Below are positions 1-11,366 of a stretch of DNA of 64,000 nt, piece after piece. The stretch's first letter is position 1. Every line of letters starts with the position of its first letter. The stretch comes from Lepidodermella squamata (taxonomy: Eukaryota; Gastrotricha). Location: contig JBLDXI010000046.1 of assembly GCA_047495785.1 (NCBI GenBank), positions 992,001 to 1,056,000 on the forward strand. The letters are read 5' to 3'. Below the pieces are notes generated by a model. It did no database searches, was not told the DNA's origin, and saw only the letters and a list, made by a program, of their open reading frames with translations. Position numbers and translations under genes: made by a program.

Positions 1-319
1 TAAAAAAGTAGGTAAACATTTTGAACCTTTTGAAATTGAAATTTGTTTTTCGAATGAATTTTGTCGTTGTAAGAGTTGTAAGAGTTGGAATCGTTGTTGC
101 ATTCTTATTCCAACTAGCTATTCCGAAAGAAATCATGAATAATTTAACACTCTGGAAGTGTCGCAGGGTTGCTAACCTTGCCATGGCTCCAATTGATCGA
201 AAAAGCTGTAGAATAAAACATCATGCCTAGACATGAATCGAATTACGAAAGGTAACAATAGCGCTTAGCATACTTTGAAGCTGTCTCGCTACATGATGCT
301 GCCAATTAGAAACTAGTAC
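1..319. other. 5' flank, no supported gene
   Basis: AT-rich flank upstream of the first gene. It holds only a 69-codon reading frame of low complexity and no recognisable domain, which I do not call. Any promoter of the gene starting at 320 would lie here, but I see no clear TATA/initiator pair. Confidence 0.4.
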
Positions 320-926
320 ATGGCAAGCTCTAACACTGTCGGGGCTTTGAATCCTGGTAATGACGAGCTATCAAGGCTGAAATCAGCCAGCCAGCTGCCA
401 GACTACTTCCCGCCATCTTATGAATTTCCTCCTAGCAATAACTCTGTGTAAGGATACAGCATTTTGAAACAAACTCGAAAATAATTGTCTCATATTTAGT
501 GAAAACTTTCCGATCGAGCTTCCCGCAGCTCCTGTGCGGCCAGGCTACGCCATACCACAAACTTTAATGGAAGCAGCTATGCCTGAAAGAGACCCTCTCG
601 TCATCACAAAATTGACACGGTGGCGCAACATCGCCCTAGCCCTTTCCATTATCTCTCTAGTCCTCACCTGCATGTGCTGTATAGCAATACCGGCCCTCGT
701 CATGGCTGCGAAACGGCCGCAATACGTCGAATCTCGTAAACATTACATCATTGCTATATCACTGGCGGTCCTCGCCTTCGTCCTTGGTGCTATGTGTATA
801 ATCGCAGCTGCTGTAACTCTGAATATTTTGTATCAAGCTAGGGCGGCTGAGGCTGAGCTAGCAGCGCGGTATCGAACAACATTACCAGCATTTCCAGTCC
901 AGGGTAGTACTCATCACTTTTCTTAG
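320..926 (+). CDS. Two-pass membrane protein, CD225/dispanin-like
   Basis: Two exons, 320-447 and 500-926, with a 52-nt intron (GTAAGG...TTTAG); joining them keeps one frame of 184 residues from an ATG at 320. The proline-rich N-terminus (about residues 1-65) contains a PPxY-type motif (FPPSYEFPP), the usual ligand of WW domains such as those of Nedd4-type ubiquitin ligases. Two hydrophobic segments follow at about residues 87-110 and 124-150, separated by a short polar loop, with a CMCC cluster at the end of the first. That spacing and the cysteines after TM1 resemble the CD225 (dispanin/IFITM) fold, although I cannot confirm homology by eye. The C-terminus is short and polar. An AATAAA lies just after the stop (about 945). 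Family call is tentative; the two-TM plus PPxY architecture is seen directly. Confidence 0.65.
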
Positions 927-1116
927 ATTTATTGCCATGCATAGAATAAAATTGTGAAGACTATCACTACTCATTGTTTGTAAACAAAAGCGAGCACCGA
1001 GAGAATAACACTAGAGAACAAGAAGGGCCTTGAGACTTCGATAGACTGAGCACTGTTGCAACTATCCTTCGTACAGCAAACTATGAAAAATATTCCGAAT
1101 TTTTTTAAGAATACGA

Positions 1117-1386
1117 TTAGCACAATTCCTTACGTGTGAATCCACCGAACGTTCCGCCCTCAGTGCAAGTAGTTGTGCAGCCTTTTATAACGGCAGATGC
1201 TGTGTCTACGGTTAGCACTGTTTTGTAGCAGAACGAATTGAGGATACCGCTCTCGCAGGATTCTGCTCGCTCGGTTCCGTCGCAGTTTGAACATTGAACG
1301 CATTTCAAAACTGCCGAAGTAACGATTGAAGTTGATGCCAGCAGAGAAATTGCCGCGATAGCAACCGATAAGTTGATCCTACTCAT
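1117..1386 (-). CDS. Small secreted Cys-rich protein, Ly6/uPAR-like
   Basis: Single-exon frame of 89 residues from an ATG at 1386. Residues 1-25 form a signal peptide (hydrophobic core after MSRINLS, ending near TSA). The mature part begins with KCVQCSNC and continues with further cysteines, a GCTTTC pair and a C-terminal cysteine directly before the stop. The CxxC start, mid-chain GCxxxC and terminal Cys agree with a three-finger (Ly6/uPAR) domain, whose usual size is 70-90 residues. It is short for a GPI-anchored Ly6 protein because no hydrophobic tail follows the last cysteine, so a freely secreted form is more likely. No close copy is present in the window. Alternative: an unrelated disulfide-rich peptide. 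Confidence 0.6.
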   Translation of the reverse strand: MSRINLSVAIAAISLLASTSIVTSAVLKCVQCSNCDGTERAESCESGILNSFCYKTVLTVDTASAVIKGCTTTCTEGGTFGGFTRKELC

Positions 1387-1845
1387 TGTTTTATTTTAGA
1401 TCTGCGACAAAATACTTATTAGCAGCTGATAGGCGAAAATTATGATATTCATGCATCGGTTGTGGGTTGTGGTAGAAAAAAATGAGGTTCATAACTCAGT
1501 TTGTCTCATGGGAATAAAATTTCGCAGACAGTGTAGCGTCATTTGCATAACAGGATCGGGAGTACCAAATCAATGCCTTATTAGTAGAACCAGTTTTTTC
1601 TGCGCCAAAATGAGATCTTTTGAACCGGCTTCTCACGTGATTACAGCTGTTTTAGCTATTCAACAGTTCTTTCGTATATAGTTATTTGTTTACAAATGGA
1701 GGGGGAGGGCCTTTCATACTACGTTTTTTACCAACGTGAGTAAGTAAGCTACAACACTGATATAACAGCCAGCTTATCATATATTGCATGTTGTAGCATT
1801 AAGAAAGACTACCTAAAACATCAAACAGCTTTATTCTCGCAAATA
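1387..1845. other. Intergenic, nothing supported
   Basis: Shared upstream region of the divergent genes at 1386 (minus) and 1846 (plus). It contains a 79-codon open frame (1442-1681) with no domain or signal features, judged spurious. A divergent promoter is expected here but I see no unambiguous element. Confidence 0.4.
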
Positions 1846-2676
1846 ATGGCCGATGACTATGAGAGCCGGGCTATCCAACAGCTGTTTTGCCATTGGAACC
1901 TAGGCGAGTTGAGCGAGAGGGAGGCCCGCAAGCGAATAAAGGACTTCGCTTCTGAGCTGGACTATCGATGCACTAGAATTTACGAGAAAATAATCCCAAT
2001 CAGCAAGAAATGTCTGGTAACACCCGTGGCAGCTGTAAGCGAAATGAGCAACTTAGACTGGAATCTAACAGCTTCTAACCCGGTTCTAGTAGACAAAATC
2101 GCCAAATATTTATTCGTGATAGTCATGAAAGAACTACCAGCAGATTCTGGTTTAAAATCAGCTATCGATGTTAACCTCCAATCTTCGAAGGACAGTGGCT
2201 TTGACAGTGACGCCTGCTTATTTAGAGGACAAAACATTCTGAAAATTGAATGTAAAACTGCAATGTGCAACGCAAAATCGCCCAACAGCTACAACATCCA
2301 GCATAGCAAAGCTTTAAAAAATGCCGATGGTTACTTCTGTGTTCTCTGGAAACTCGGAGTGACTGGTTCGACTAAATTCCAGTCTATGGACGATATGCTG
2401 CAAAATATCAGACTTATCGTTTTCGTCTCAGTTTCGGAGTTGGGACTGGCCGGGAAACTGACGAAACGGCAGTTTAGCATTTGCCCGGCTAAGCTAAGCC
2501 TTGTCGGACCGACTGTAGTTTCGAGGCAAGGAAAACAACGGTGCATTCAGACTCTTAAGGCGGCTTTCATTTATGAGCTAGCAGATAGTAGCCAGACTTT
2601 TCAATTCAGTCGATTTGTCGCTGATTGGGCGATTTCTGAGTTGGAACCTAACGAAGTCCTAACAGAGGAAGAGTGA
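1846..2676 (+). CDS. Hypothetical protein, intronless
   Basis: Uninterrupted frame of 276 residues from an ATG at 1846 in good start context (aataATGG). No signal peptide or membrane segment. The N-terminal 60 residues are charged and probably helical (LSEREARKRIKDF); the rest is mixed alpha/beta with regularly placed hydrophobics. I do not recognise the family. An AATAAA-type signal is present at about 2720. The next gene starts about 260-290 bp downstream on the same strand. Length, codon structure and the clean stop support a real gene, but function is unknown. Confidence 0.7.
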   Translation: MADDYESRAIQQLFCHWNLGELSEREARKRIKDFASELDYRCTRIYEKIIPISKKCLVTPVAAVSEMSNLDWNLTASNPVLVDKIAKYLFVIVMKELPADSGLKSAIDVNLQSSKDSGFDSDACLFRGQNILKIECKTAMCNAKSPNSYNIQHSKALKNADGYFCVLWKLGVTGSTKFQSMDDMLQNIRLIVFVSVSELGLAGKLTKRQFSICPAKLSLVGPTVVSRQGKQRCIQTLKAAFIYELADSSQTFQFSRFVADWAISELEPNEVLTEEE

Positions 2677-2933
2677 CATGAAAATCAGATAATATCCAAC
2701 TTCGGTGAATTTTATTTCAAATAAATTATTATTTTCAAGTTGGATATCATAAGTTCGGTTCTTATTTTTTTATGATTAATTTACCTGTGGTAAACACGGC
2801 GCACGCATGGCGGTATGCCTCATTGAAGAAATTGTAGTATTATTCATAACACGGCCTGAAAAGTATTGATTTCTATGCGCGCATGGGCATTCATTGCTTT
2901 TTACTTCATATATTTTGAATAGCCATATACTAC

Positions 2934-3763
2934 ATGTTAGTCAGCCTTCTACAGGCCCATAGCATGGCGTCAGGGCTAATGCAGCTTTTCTTGCCAAAAT
3001 ACCAGCATAAAACATCGAACAACGTGACGATTCACGTTGATACAGATGACACGGCGTATTGCAATGTCATTTTCTACTATGCGATGCTTAAACGGCGATA
3101 CTCGCTCGTGAAGCATACGTTGATCTACATTGCGGTGCAATCAATTGAAGATGCAGAGCATGAGCTTTCCATACTTCGTCATTATGTCTACGAAGTTACT
3201 CAAATCGACTCTTCCATAGGTCCAGAAATCGTTTTATATGAAGTTGATGCAAATGTAAGCAAGATCTGATTTGTTTGAATTTTTCACGAATTTTCCTGAA
3301 TTTACAGGTAATTGATAGATATTGTGAGGCCCTGAGTATCGGGAAACTAATCGATGTCTCCTGGCATGAAATTCTGAACGATTTGAGGCAGGAGCGATTA
3401 ATCGAAAGTTATAATATCACAAAGAGTAACTGCCGCCACTTTTGCTTGGAATTTTTGAAAAAATGGGACGCTCGCCTCGACAAAACTGGTTGCTACTTCG
3501 ACCAGGCTATGCTCAAACTTCAGACGGTTACTTTTCTCGAGAGTGCTGCCGCGTGGCCTCTTGGCATTGTCAACGACTTCTTCGCGAGTGGATCGGCCTC
3601 GAGCTCTTCTTCCGTGAAAAATCTAGTGCAAAGTGGAACGCATAAAAACCGGCCTGTAACGCAATTCGATGGCTTGGTATTTCGCCGGGCCTTGAAACAC
3701 CGCGATCCCGCAGTGACGCGGGTTTTAACTGAAGATGATGATTCGCCGCCCTCTCGTTTATAA
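2934..3763 (+). CDS. Hypothetical protein with NCxHF motif
   Basis: Two exons, 2934-3254 and 3308-3763, with a 53-nt intron (GTAAGC...TTTACAG); joined frame 258 residues if the ATG at 2934 is used. A second in-frame ATG at 2964 sits in better context (gcATGG), just after a CTACAG that could act as a splice acceptor, and may be the true start. Near residue 147 the protein carries KSNCRHFCLEF. An NC(x)HF block is the nucleophile motif of LRAT/NlpC-P60-type permuted papain-fold enzymes, which pair it with an upstream His. A candidate upstream His (KHTLIYIAV, about residue 62) precedes a beta-strand-like run, as in that fold. The C-terminal 70 residues are Ser-rich and probably disordered. Enzyme class is a hypothesis; the motif is direct observation. 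Confidence 0.6.
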
Positions 3764-3982
3764 ATACAGAATAAAGGACATTTCAAAGTCTATTTCAGGC
3801 TTGTTTTGGATGGATTGAAGCATCAGGCCTCTAGTTATGCTGCAATTGAAACATGCTGTAATCTTAATCGTTATGCGCCAGCATGGAAATGTTTGCAGGC
3901 CGCAACATGGCGCAAACCCAGGAATCACCAAGAGCTTACCGTGACCATTCTAAAATTTGCAAAGTTTTCGTAAAGCGAGAAA

Positions 3983-5885
3983 ATGTCGGCATTCAAGTTT
4001 AACTATGAAATTTGTTCCGACGACGACGAGTCGCATGATTTCATTGTTAGTAACTTCGTATTCGATCTCATTCATCCAATTTTAAGACTGGAATTTTTAT
4101 TTTTCAGCTGCTGAAATGTCCAAGTTGTGCGAAACTGTTGAAAGATCCGAAATTGCTGCCTTGCGGCCATTCAGCATGCCACCACTGCATTCGAGGCGAC
4201 ATCATGAACGAAGACAAGGAGATGGTTTGCAATGCTTGCGATGACAAGAGGATAACGATCAACAACTTCGACAAACTCAAGGTTGATTATCAAATGAAGA
4301 AGCTGCTCGATGTCATGAAGCAAAACGACCCGGCTATTCTGTCGACGAACCGCTCGAGTCATTTTTTTGAAAGCGCTGGTTTTACAACGCGGAGCTGCCC
4401 GCATTTCTTTATGATGGAAAAGCCGATTTCGTGTGGCCACTGCCAGGCGAAGATGTGCGAGCCTTGCATTCATTACCACCTTGAAACAATTCGGTTGGAA
4501 ATCATCTGGCTAAGCCATACGGTGAGTTGGAATAATTTTGAGTGATCAAATCGTAATCTTAAGCAAATTTCTCTTCAGCTGAATGATCGAGTGAAATTCA
4601 TTGCTGAAAGCCGTAATTCCTCCAAACCACCTGAGGACCATGATCTCGATGAAATTAAAAGGAAGGTTTCGGAAATTGAGGTGTCGCAAGAAGCGATTCG
4701 AAATGGCGATGCTGATTTCCTGTTGAAAACCTTCTCATCCCTTGTGGAAATCGACAAACAGGTATGCTATCCAGCTCAAAGCCCGGTTATTTTCATTTTT
4801 TCTTGTAGATACGTGGGATTGAGCTAGTACTCTTAAAGACAACAGATTCGGCTGATGGTCAACCTTGGGAGAAGAAGCGATTTTACTGTGCCATTGACTC
4901 GGGCGATTTTGACGAGATCAAGGAGATCTTCGAGCACCCGAATTTACCTGACGATTGCAAATCCTACATCATCAACCATTATCGCTATACTGACAAACTG
5001 CTCGGAAACGCCTTGCATTACGCTGCAATTCAAGGCAACGTCCTTGTTGTCCGTTACCTGGTCGAAGTTCTGGGCGCGAATGTCAAATCAGTTTGCCCTT
5101 ACAACACGAATGACGATGCTCGCAAGTTGGCAGTTCACCTCGCTGTCGATGCGAAACGCTTCGAGGTCGTGAAATTGTTCATTGAATTCGATCCGTCATT
5201 GCTCGAAACTACTGATTCATTCGGCAGCACGCCGCTTTTTCTCGCTACTTTCCAGCGTGATTTGCCGATTTTCAAGTATTTATTTCTGGAAGCTGGTGCT
5301 AATTTTAAGTATCGCGATTTCTGGGGCAAATCGATCTTAGAGACCCTGCTCGAAGATGTCTGGGATAGCTTTGACGAAGAAGGCATTATCGAGATGATTG
5401 TTGATAACAAGCCTGAAATCTTTTCAAAACCTGCTATAGCTAAATCGGCTCTTGTTTTGACGGCGAAATACGGCAACGTCAGTTTGGCGAGGAAACTGCT
5501 CTCAATCCATCCTCAAATCGCTGATTCGTTATATCGCCTGAAGTCGAAAACGTTATTGCACATTGCTGCTGGGGCTGGTCAAGTGGCGTTTGCGGACTTC
5601 TTACTCCGAGAACATAAGGTGTGTGTGGAGGCGACGCACCCTATGAACTGGTACACCGCACTTCACTACGCTGCGGCAAAGGGCCATTTAGACATGGTTA
5701 AATTGTTGGTGGAAAAGGCGAATGCTAAAACTTCGAGGTGCGCAATTGATCGTAAAACTACGCCGATCGTTGCTGCTTCTGAAGCTGGACACGAAGAAGT
5801 CGTAGCCTACCTGAAACAGATCAACAGCGAACGAAATCTACCGAATGAAGTACCTGAAATGCCTATGATCTCTGGTTCAGCGTAA
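3983..5885 (+). CDS. RING / B-box-like / ankyrin-repeat protein
   Basis: Four exons: 3983-4045, 4108-4521, 4579-4761, 4809-5885. All introns are 47-62 nt and GT-AG, and the joined frame is 578 residues. A C3HC4 RING finger spans about residues 24-70 (CPSC, LPCGH, CHHC, CNAC), so E3 ubiquitin-ligase activity is expected by family. A second Cys/His module at about residues 118-140 (CPHF, CGHC, CEPC, HYH) resembles a B-box. A short helical linker follows, then about eight ankyrin-type repeats (about residues 240-560; e.g. GNALHYAAIQG, TALHYAAAKGHLDMVKLL). It is the plus-strand, most divergent member of a family with four other genes at 48.8-62.4 kb. Ankyrin repeats probably select the substrate. 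No coiled coil as long as in the paralogues. Confidence 0.88.
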
Positions 5886-6027
5886 TTCTTGTTTTACCGT
5901 AAAATTACTGAAAAATATCATGGTTGATTTACTAAATAAAAATCTCAGATTGTTGTTAATGCTTCGTTTTGCATTTTTATTAACTGAAGAATATTTACAA
6001 CATCATTTGGCACTCCGTTTTATGCAG

Positions 6028-8516
6028 TCATAGATGTTTGGCTAGATTGAATAGTAAAACAAAGAGGAAGACTCGAAATTGCTCGGTGGAGACTGAGTTA
6101 CCAGTGTTGGAGAAAGAAGACTCAAAGAAAGTGTCTCCTGGCGCTAATTTTACAGAAGAAATCCATTTCGGCAAATTTGATTTCTTCTTCGCTGATCCCA
6201 TAGCTCTCATACAGTTGTAAGACCCATCACAAGCTGCCTCTGAAGCTTTAAGATCTAACAACGCTCTCACAGCATCAATCCGACCGTTTTCAGCCGCGAA
6301 TCGTATAGCATTCCAGCCAATTTTACTCACCAAACTCGAATCAGCTTTCCGATTTAGGAGAAGACGTAACGTTTTAACCTGATCAAACTTGGCTGCCCAC
6401 ATGAGTGGAGTAACGCCATTCAGATCGGTCACTGATACATTGAAGCCGATATCTAGCAGCCAAGTTACTGTTTCGAGACGACCAAGAGACGCAGCTAGAG
6501 ATAAAGCATCAACCCCCTTCTCGTTCCTCGCATTGAAAAGGACTTCTGGTGACTCAGTTTGGTTGAAAATCGATTTAAGACCAGAGAAATCGCCTTTACT
6601 GGCCAAGCAAAGGAACTCAGCGCTCAAGTTTCTTGGGGCTCCTATCGAGACCAAGTACTGAGCGGCATCACATCGGAGAGCGAAAGATGCTACCGCGACA
6701 GCATTCAGGCCGTCTTTGTTCGTGGCGTTCAAATCAGCTCCTTTCTCCAGAACTAGATACTTCAACACATCAACCAGGCCGTATTTCGCTGCTTCGAACA
6801 AGGCCAACTCTTTGTTCCAATGAACATCAGCCCCCTTTTCGAGGAGGTAGTAGAGCAGTTCAGTCCGATTAACAGTACTAGGTGCAGCGACCTTGACCCA
6901 ACACCGTATTGCATCAGTGCTGTTCTCGCTGAATATCCAGTCGCTTTTCCAACTCGCCACGCCCCGAACAGCCATTTTGAGCCCAGCGGAAATTGTTTTG
7001 TTATCAGCTCCATTTTCAACAAGTAATTTGGCAATCCTAAAATGACCCCCTGAAACAGCGTTTTGAAAGGTAGTTGCAGTAATTTTAGCGCCTTTTTCCA
7101 GGAGGTATTTTGCTAGTTCGAAGTTGCCAATCGAAGCAGCAGCGTCGAGTGAATCGTGCAGCTTGCTCCCGTAACTAATAAGAGCCTTAACAGCCTCTAA
7201 ATCGCCAATACATGCTGCGAAATCGATTGCAGTCCTACCGTAAAAGTTTTCGATATCAACATTGCCGCCTTTTGCTAGGATAGCAGCGATAACTTGGCTC
7301 GAGTTTGGGTGCTTAGATTGAGCTGCCATCATAAGAGCGGTGTTCAGGTCATGCCCATCTGGTTGATCTACATTCTCAGACCCAAGCTGGCTAACGATTC
7401 GTTTAACCATTGAGGCCTGGCCATTCTTCGCTGCAATGTGAAGGGCGGTTAGGCCAGAGTTGTCTCTTGTCCTTTCAACTGAAGCTCCGGCTTCCGAAGC
7501 CATATCGAATAATGACTCCGTTCCCATTCCAGCAGCGAAAAGGAATAGAGCACTTGTATTTTTGGCCAAGCCGAACTCAGAGCTTGACAAGAAGTCTACG
7601 GCTTTTGCGCTTTTTGCCAAGGCTGCGACTGTCAAAGCGTTTTGACCGAACTTGTTCTTCGCAAGATGAGCTTGCTTCTCGACCCCCATAATTAATTTCG
7701 CCGCTAAAATGTTGTCGAGTTGAACCGCCTCGAGGAAAGCTGTGTTTCCATCCCAGTTTCTGGCTGAAGCATTCGCCAGCTTGAAAAGATCGACTTTGTT
7801 CTTTGCGATTTCAGACAACCGGAACTGGAAATTCGACCAGTTCGTTGTATCCCGTGGCGATAGAAGGAACCTCACAACTTCTGTGCGATTATGAGTAACG
7901 GCTAGTATTAAGGCGGTGTTTCCATTTTTATCCTTAGCCTCAAGATCAGCGTCAGCGGCCATCAGTAAGGAAACAACGTCTTTATGCCCTCTCGTTGCTG
8001 CGAGCATTAAGGCGGAAGAGCCAAAGTCATTGAATGCATCGATTTCCGCCCCGCTGGCAAGCAATTTCGCCACAACTTCAGTCTGGTTATACATCGCGGC
8101 TAGCATTAAAGCAGTCGTTCCGGACTCTCCTGCCCCAACGTTCACATTAGCCCCTCTTTTAATGAGTAGCTCAACGGTGTCTAATTGGCCGGAACCAGCA
8201 GCTAACATCAAAGCATGGCGCTGATAGTCTAACAAGTCCGGTTCTTCAGTTTCGATGTCGAATCCGTTGTCGAGGAATTTTTTAACCAGTTCGGTATTTC
8301 CGTCTCTAGCAGCAGCTAGGAATTCAGCGGCTGTCCTTGATCCCTATAAAGATCCGGTTTCACAGTATGAAAATTGTTAAGCTATTGCCTTACCGAGTCA
8401 ATAGGCTGCTGGTAAGCGAAAAGAAGCCTGTCCGCTATCTCTCCAGTCGCTAAATTCCACTGGCACGCCGATGCGCTCCAAATTTCGAGGCTGAAAACTA
8501 ACAGAGCGATGCGCAT
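6028..8516 (-). CDS. Secreted ankyrin-repeat protein, probably GPI-anchored
   Basis: Two exons, 8516-8394 and 8343-6028, with a 50-nt intron (GTAAGG...TATAG); joined frame 812 residues. The first exon encodes a signal peptide (MRIALLVFSLEIWSASA, cleavage before Cys). Some 18-20 ankyrin repeats fill about residues 45-770 (e.g. GTTALMLAAMYNQTEVV, GLTALHIAAKNGQASMV). At least 13 N-glycosylation sequons (NQT, NRT, NWS, NAS, NTS, NSS, NKT, NST, NAT, NLS, NVS and repeats) occur inside the repeats, many in places where cytosolic ankyrins carry G-H or charged residues. The C-terminus ends in a small-residue stretch and a hydrophobic tail (FRVFLFVLLFNLAKHL), the layout of a GPI-attachment signal. Ankyrin proteins are normally intracellular, so this localisation is unusual. 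Not a close relative of the RING-ankyrin genes here. A tail anchor is the alternative to GPI. Confidence 0.88.
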
Positions 8517-8785
8517 TTTGAACCGTAAAACTTCAGTTGAGTTTAACTTGAAAATTTCCTGTTCAGGAACTGCTGACGTGAGGAAACAAGCCGTAAGATA
8601 ACGCTAATCCAGGATAAGCCCAAGTTTGCTCTCACATTAAAGCACGTTGTGGAACATGTGAGCAGATTGTTTTTTGCCATTTTTCATTCATCGTCTCGTA
8701 AACAACACGCCGCAAGTTAAATCTCAAAAGCTGCGTATACCTCAATACCTCAATTTATTTACGCTTATTAAAGACAGTTTTTCTG

Positions 8786-10520
8786 TCACGGGTGGGAGTA
8801 GTTTTTCAATGACTTTGGCGCGGGTGAGTATAAAAACATAACTAAAGGTGTCAAAGTAACTGCGGTAAGGTACAAAAACATATTGCATCGCTCAATAACT
8901 TCGGCCATGTAAACCCACTGATCATGGGGCGATAACGTCTCTTCAACCGGCAGATTCGGCAAATTTTCGGTACTTTGGCTATTTTTCGGTCCGACGATAG
9001 TTACATGGCGATGCCGAACTGAGCCATTGTTCCTAGAGCCGTGAAGAGCTGTAGAAGAATCAGCTCTTTCAACGCTACTTGTTTCGTTAGATGCTACCCA
9101 GCTCGTTGGTAAAACCGATTGTTTCGTGCATTCATTGACGTTTTTGCATGAGTATTCGCAGAAAATGAATCTTCCAATCGATCGAAAGGCCTGAAATACG
9201 CGCGGAGGTGGCGGTTTCTTCTCGCGAGATTCGGCCTTGCGGACAAGTAAGAACACTACTCCTTCGCCAGTGATAGCGATCAAACCGATGTAAATCATTT
9301 GAAGATTGATGAAAATGCTCAAAAATGGAGTAGTCATGCTTGATCTGGTTATGCATAGACATCAGCAAGTTCCTATCAAAATTCTGAAGCATACCGTGGC
9401 ATTTCTGACATTGCCGATTCCTGGAAAACCATGTAAGCCAAAAGGCAAGTAAATGAAATCTCCAGCTTAACGGCCTCCGCAATCTAAAAAAGAAGCCAAG
9501 TGATTGAAAGTGTGAAGATGGTTTAACTCACCGGGACAAGAAATGTTACTGTCTCAACAAAAGCGATCACTAGGCTCGGCATAACGATGTGTATTCGATA
9601 GAACAATGACTTGCGCCTAAGCAATAAAACGAAAAGAGCCCTATCGAAGACTTGTGAGTTGTTCGGGAAATAGATCGGATGGACAATCGCAGATTTGTTT
9701 TCAACAATTTCCCATTGCTCGTTTTCAATCCATAGGTTTGTCACTCTTGCTAGAGCTGACGTGTTTTGCGGTTCGAAGAGCACCAGCTTCTGCATAAATC
9801 TCGGGTAGCTCCAACTTTCGAGAACTAACGCGCAGATTTGTTCGTCGAATGGGAACATAGTTAGGTCAAGTTCGCATTTAATTGAAATTTCCCCGGTTGG
9901 ATACAGCTCCATGTTGCCTTCACGGCTCACGCTTAGTCGAGTCCCTTTAGCTGGGTAGAGCGAGGGATCTTGGCCCATTCTTCCAGTCATGAATGACAAA
10001 CTAGGCGTCCAGGCCATTGTTGCCTCGACGTAGAGGTACTCGATGCAATTCAGGGGAAATTGATCTGCGAAACGCAGGTAGTCATCAGTCCAAAGCAGAG
10101 AGACGTATCCATTCAAAACAAGGGTATTTTCACGTTCGAGCTGAAAAATTGAAAAAGTAATGAAGAAGATTGGAAGAAAGGATTTGTTCAGCTTACAAAT
10201 CTTTCAACTCCAAAGAGACTGAGGCCAATAGTAACTTCAACGGTTTGAGTTGCATCGAATCGAGGCCGGGATTGATTTGAATAATTGCGAAAAATTGCCG
10301 CTATTACGTCTGATTCGGAAACTCCTTATAAGACGAAATTGGTTATTTCACAATAAGGTATAGTTTGAGATTCCTTACTCTGCCCTGAACACTGATCTGT
10401 TTCGAGCTGCGAAGCAGATTTTGGGGTAGTATGAGTCCTGTCGATTGGAGCTAGATTTCCGTAACTTATAGCAGCTACGACGAGCAGCCCGGATAGGGTT
10501 CTAAGACATCTCGAGTACAT
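8786..10520 (-). CDS. Cys-loop ligand-gated ion channel subunit
   Basis: Five exons, 10520-10379, 10324-10197, 10140-9532, 9483-9395 and 9344-8786, with four GT-AG introns of 48-56 nt; joined frame 508 residues. Signal peptide at residues 1-22. The ligand-binding domain starts with the typical IFRNYSNQSRP and contains the canonical Cys-loop CELDLTMFPFDEQIC (13 residues between cysteines, about residues 178-192). M1 lies near 275-293, M2 near 294-318, M3 near 330-352, a variable cytoplasmic loop, then M4 near 480-500. No vicinal Cys pair in loop C, so it is not an alpha-type acetylcholine subunit. The M1-M2 turn reads AEAVKL: no PAR anion signature, and Glu at -1' as in cation channels. It would work as a pentamer in the plasma membrane; ligand unknown. 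Confidence 0.9.
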
Positions 10521-11366
10521 CTAATACGAGCAGATTTATTCTTCGCCGTCGGAACCCATTGGAATGTAACAGATGTAGACAGCATGGCGATGAAGCAATT
10601 TTAGATTGGATTCTTGTCGATTGCTAAATAATTCATGAACGAAGAGAACTGTTACTAAACTCTGACCACGATCTTGGCAACGATAAATTCTTGTAAGTAT
10701 CTCTTGATTCCTTTATTTTCATAGATTAAATTATTCAACGCGGCGTTCTCACTGCGAGTCGATTGAGTAAACATTGCGGGTTTTGAATGCGTTTCAACTC
10801 CCCTTCGCTTCCGGCTTAATATATCTTTCAACGCCAACTAGAGACAAATCTCTGCAAGACTATCGACTCTGGTCACCTGATCACCAGATTTTCAGTGCTT
10901 AATAATTCATATGAAGGCAACTAATAAAACATGGGAATCCAATGGAGAACAATTCAGAAGAATCGTCAACGAATAGTTCAGATGAATGTAATCCAATTGC
11001 CTGCCTTGACAAATATTATCGAGCTTCGCTTCTCGCCAGCTTTGCCGTGATTAATAAAATCACGAAATACAAAATCTTATCAGGATGTACACAAACAAGG
11101 ATAGTTGAATCGAATGAATGATGTAGCTGAATTTTTCAGGGGGCGGTCAAATATGACTGGATATTGCGAAAAAGTCAACGGTGTATGCAACGTCAAAAGC
11201 AAGGATACTGTAAGGCCTAGCACCTTAGAGAACATTCTCTGCCTGCCACTGCCACTGCGCAATTCCGGAAATGAAAAAACGTGTCTCCAAATTTCCGAGC
11301 TCACGTTCCTTATTTAGTCAGCGATAAAAACACCCAGTGTTTCGTCGAATATTGCTATGATGTAGC
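10521..11366. other. Intergenic, nothing supported
   Basis: Region between the Cys-loop gene and the broken LamG fragment. A 60-codon minus-strand frame at 10655-10837 and a 70-74-codon overlapping pair at 11080-11317 show no domains. A short stretch near 10810-10845 looks weakly like the end of exon 2 of the adjacent channel (GVERF-type), too little to call a duplicate. Confidence 0.35.

Noticed and set aside
1442-1681. 79-codon plus-strand frame
   Set aside because: Low-information sequence in the divergent promoter region of two better-supported genes.
10655-10837. Remnant exon of a second Cys-loop gene upstream of 10520
   Set aside because: Only about 25 bases resemble the end of exon 2; too short to separate from chance.
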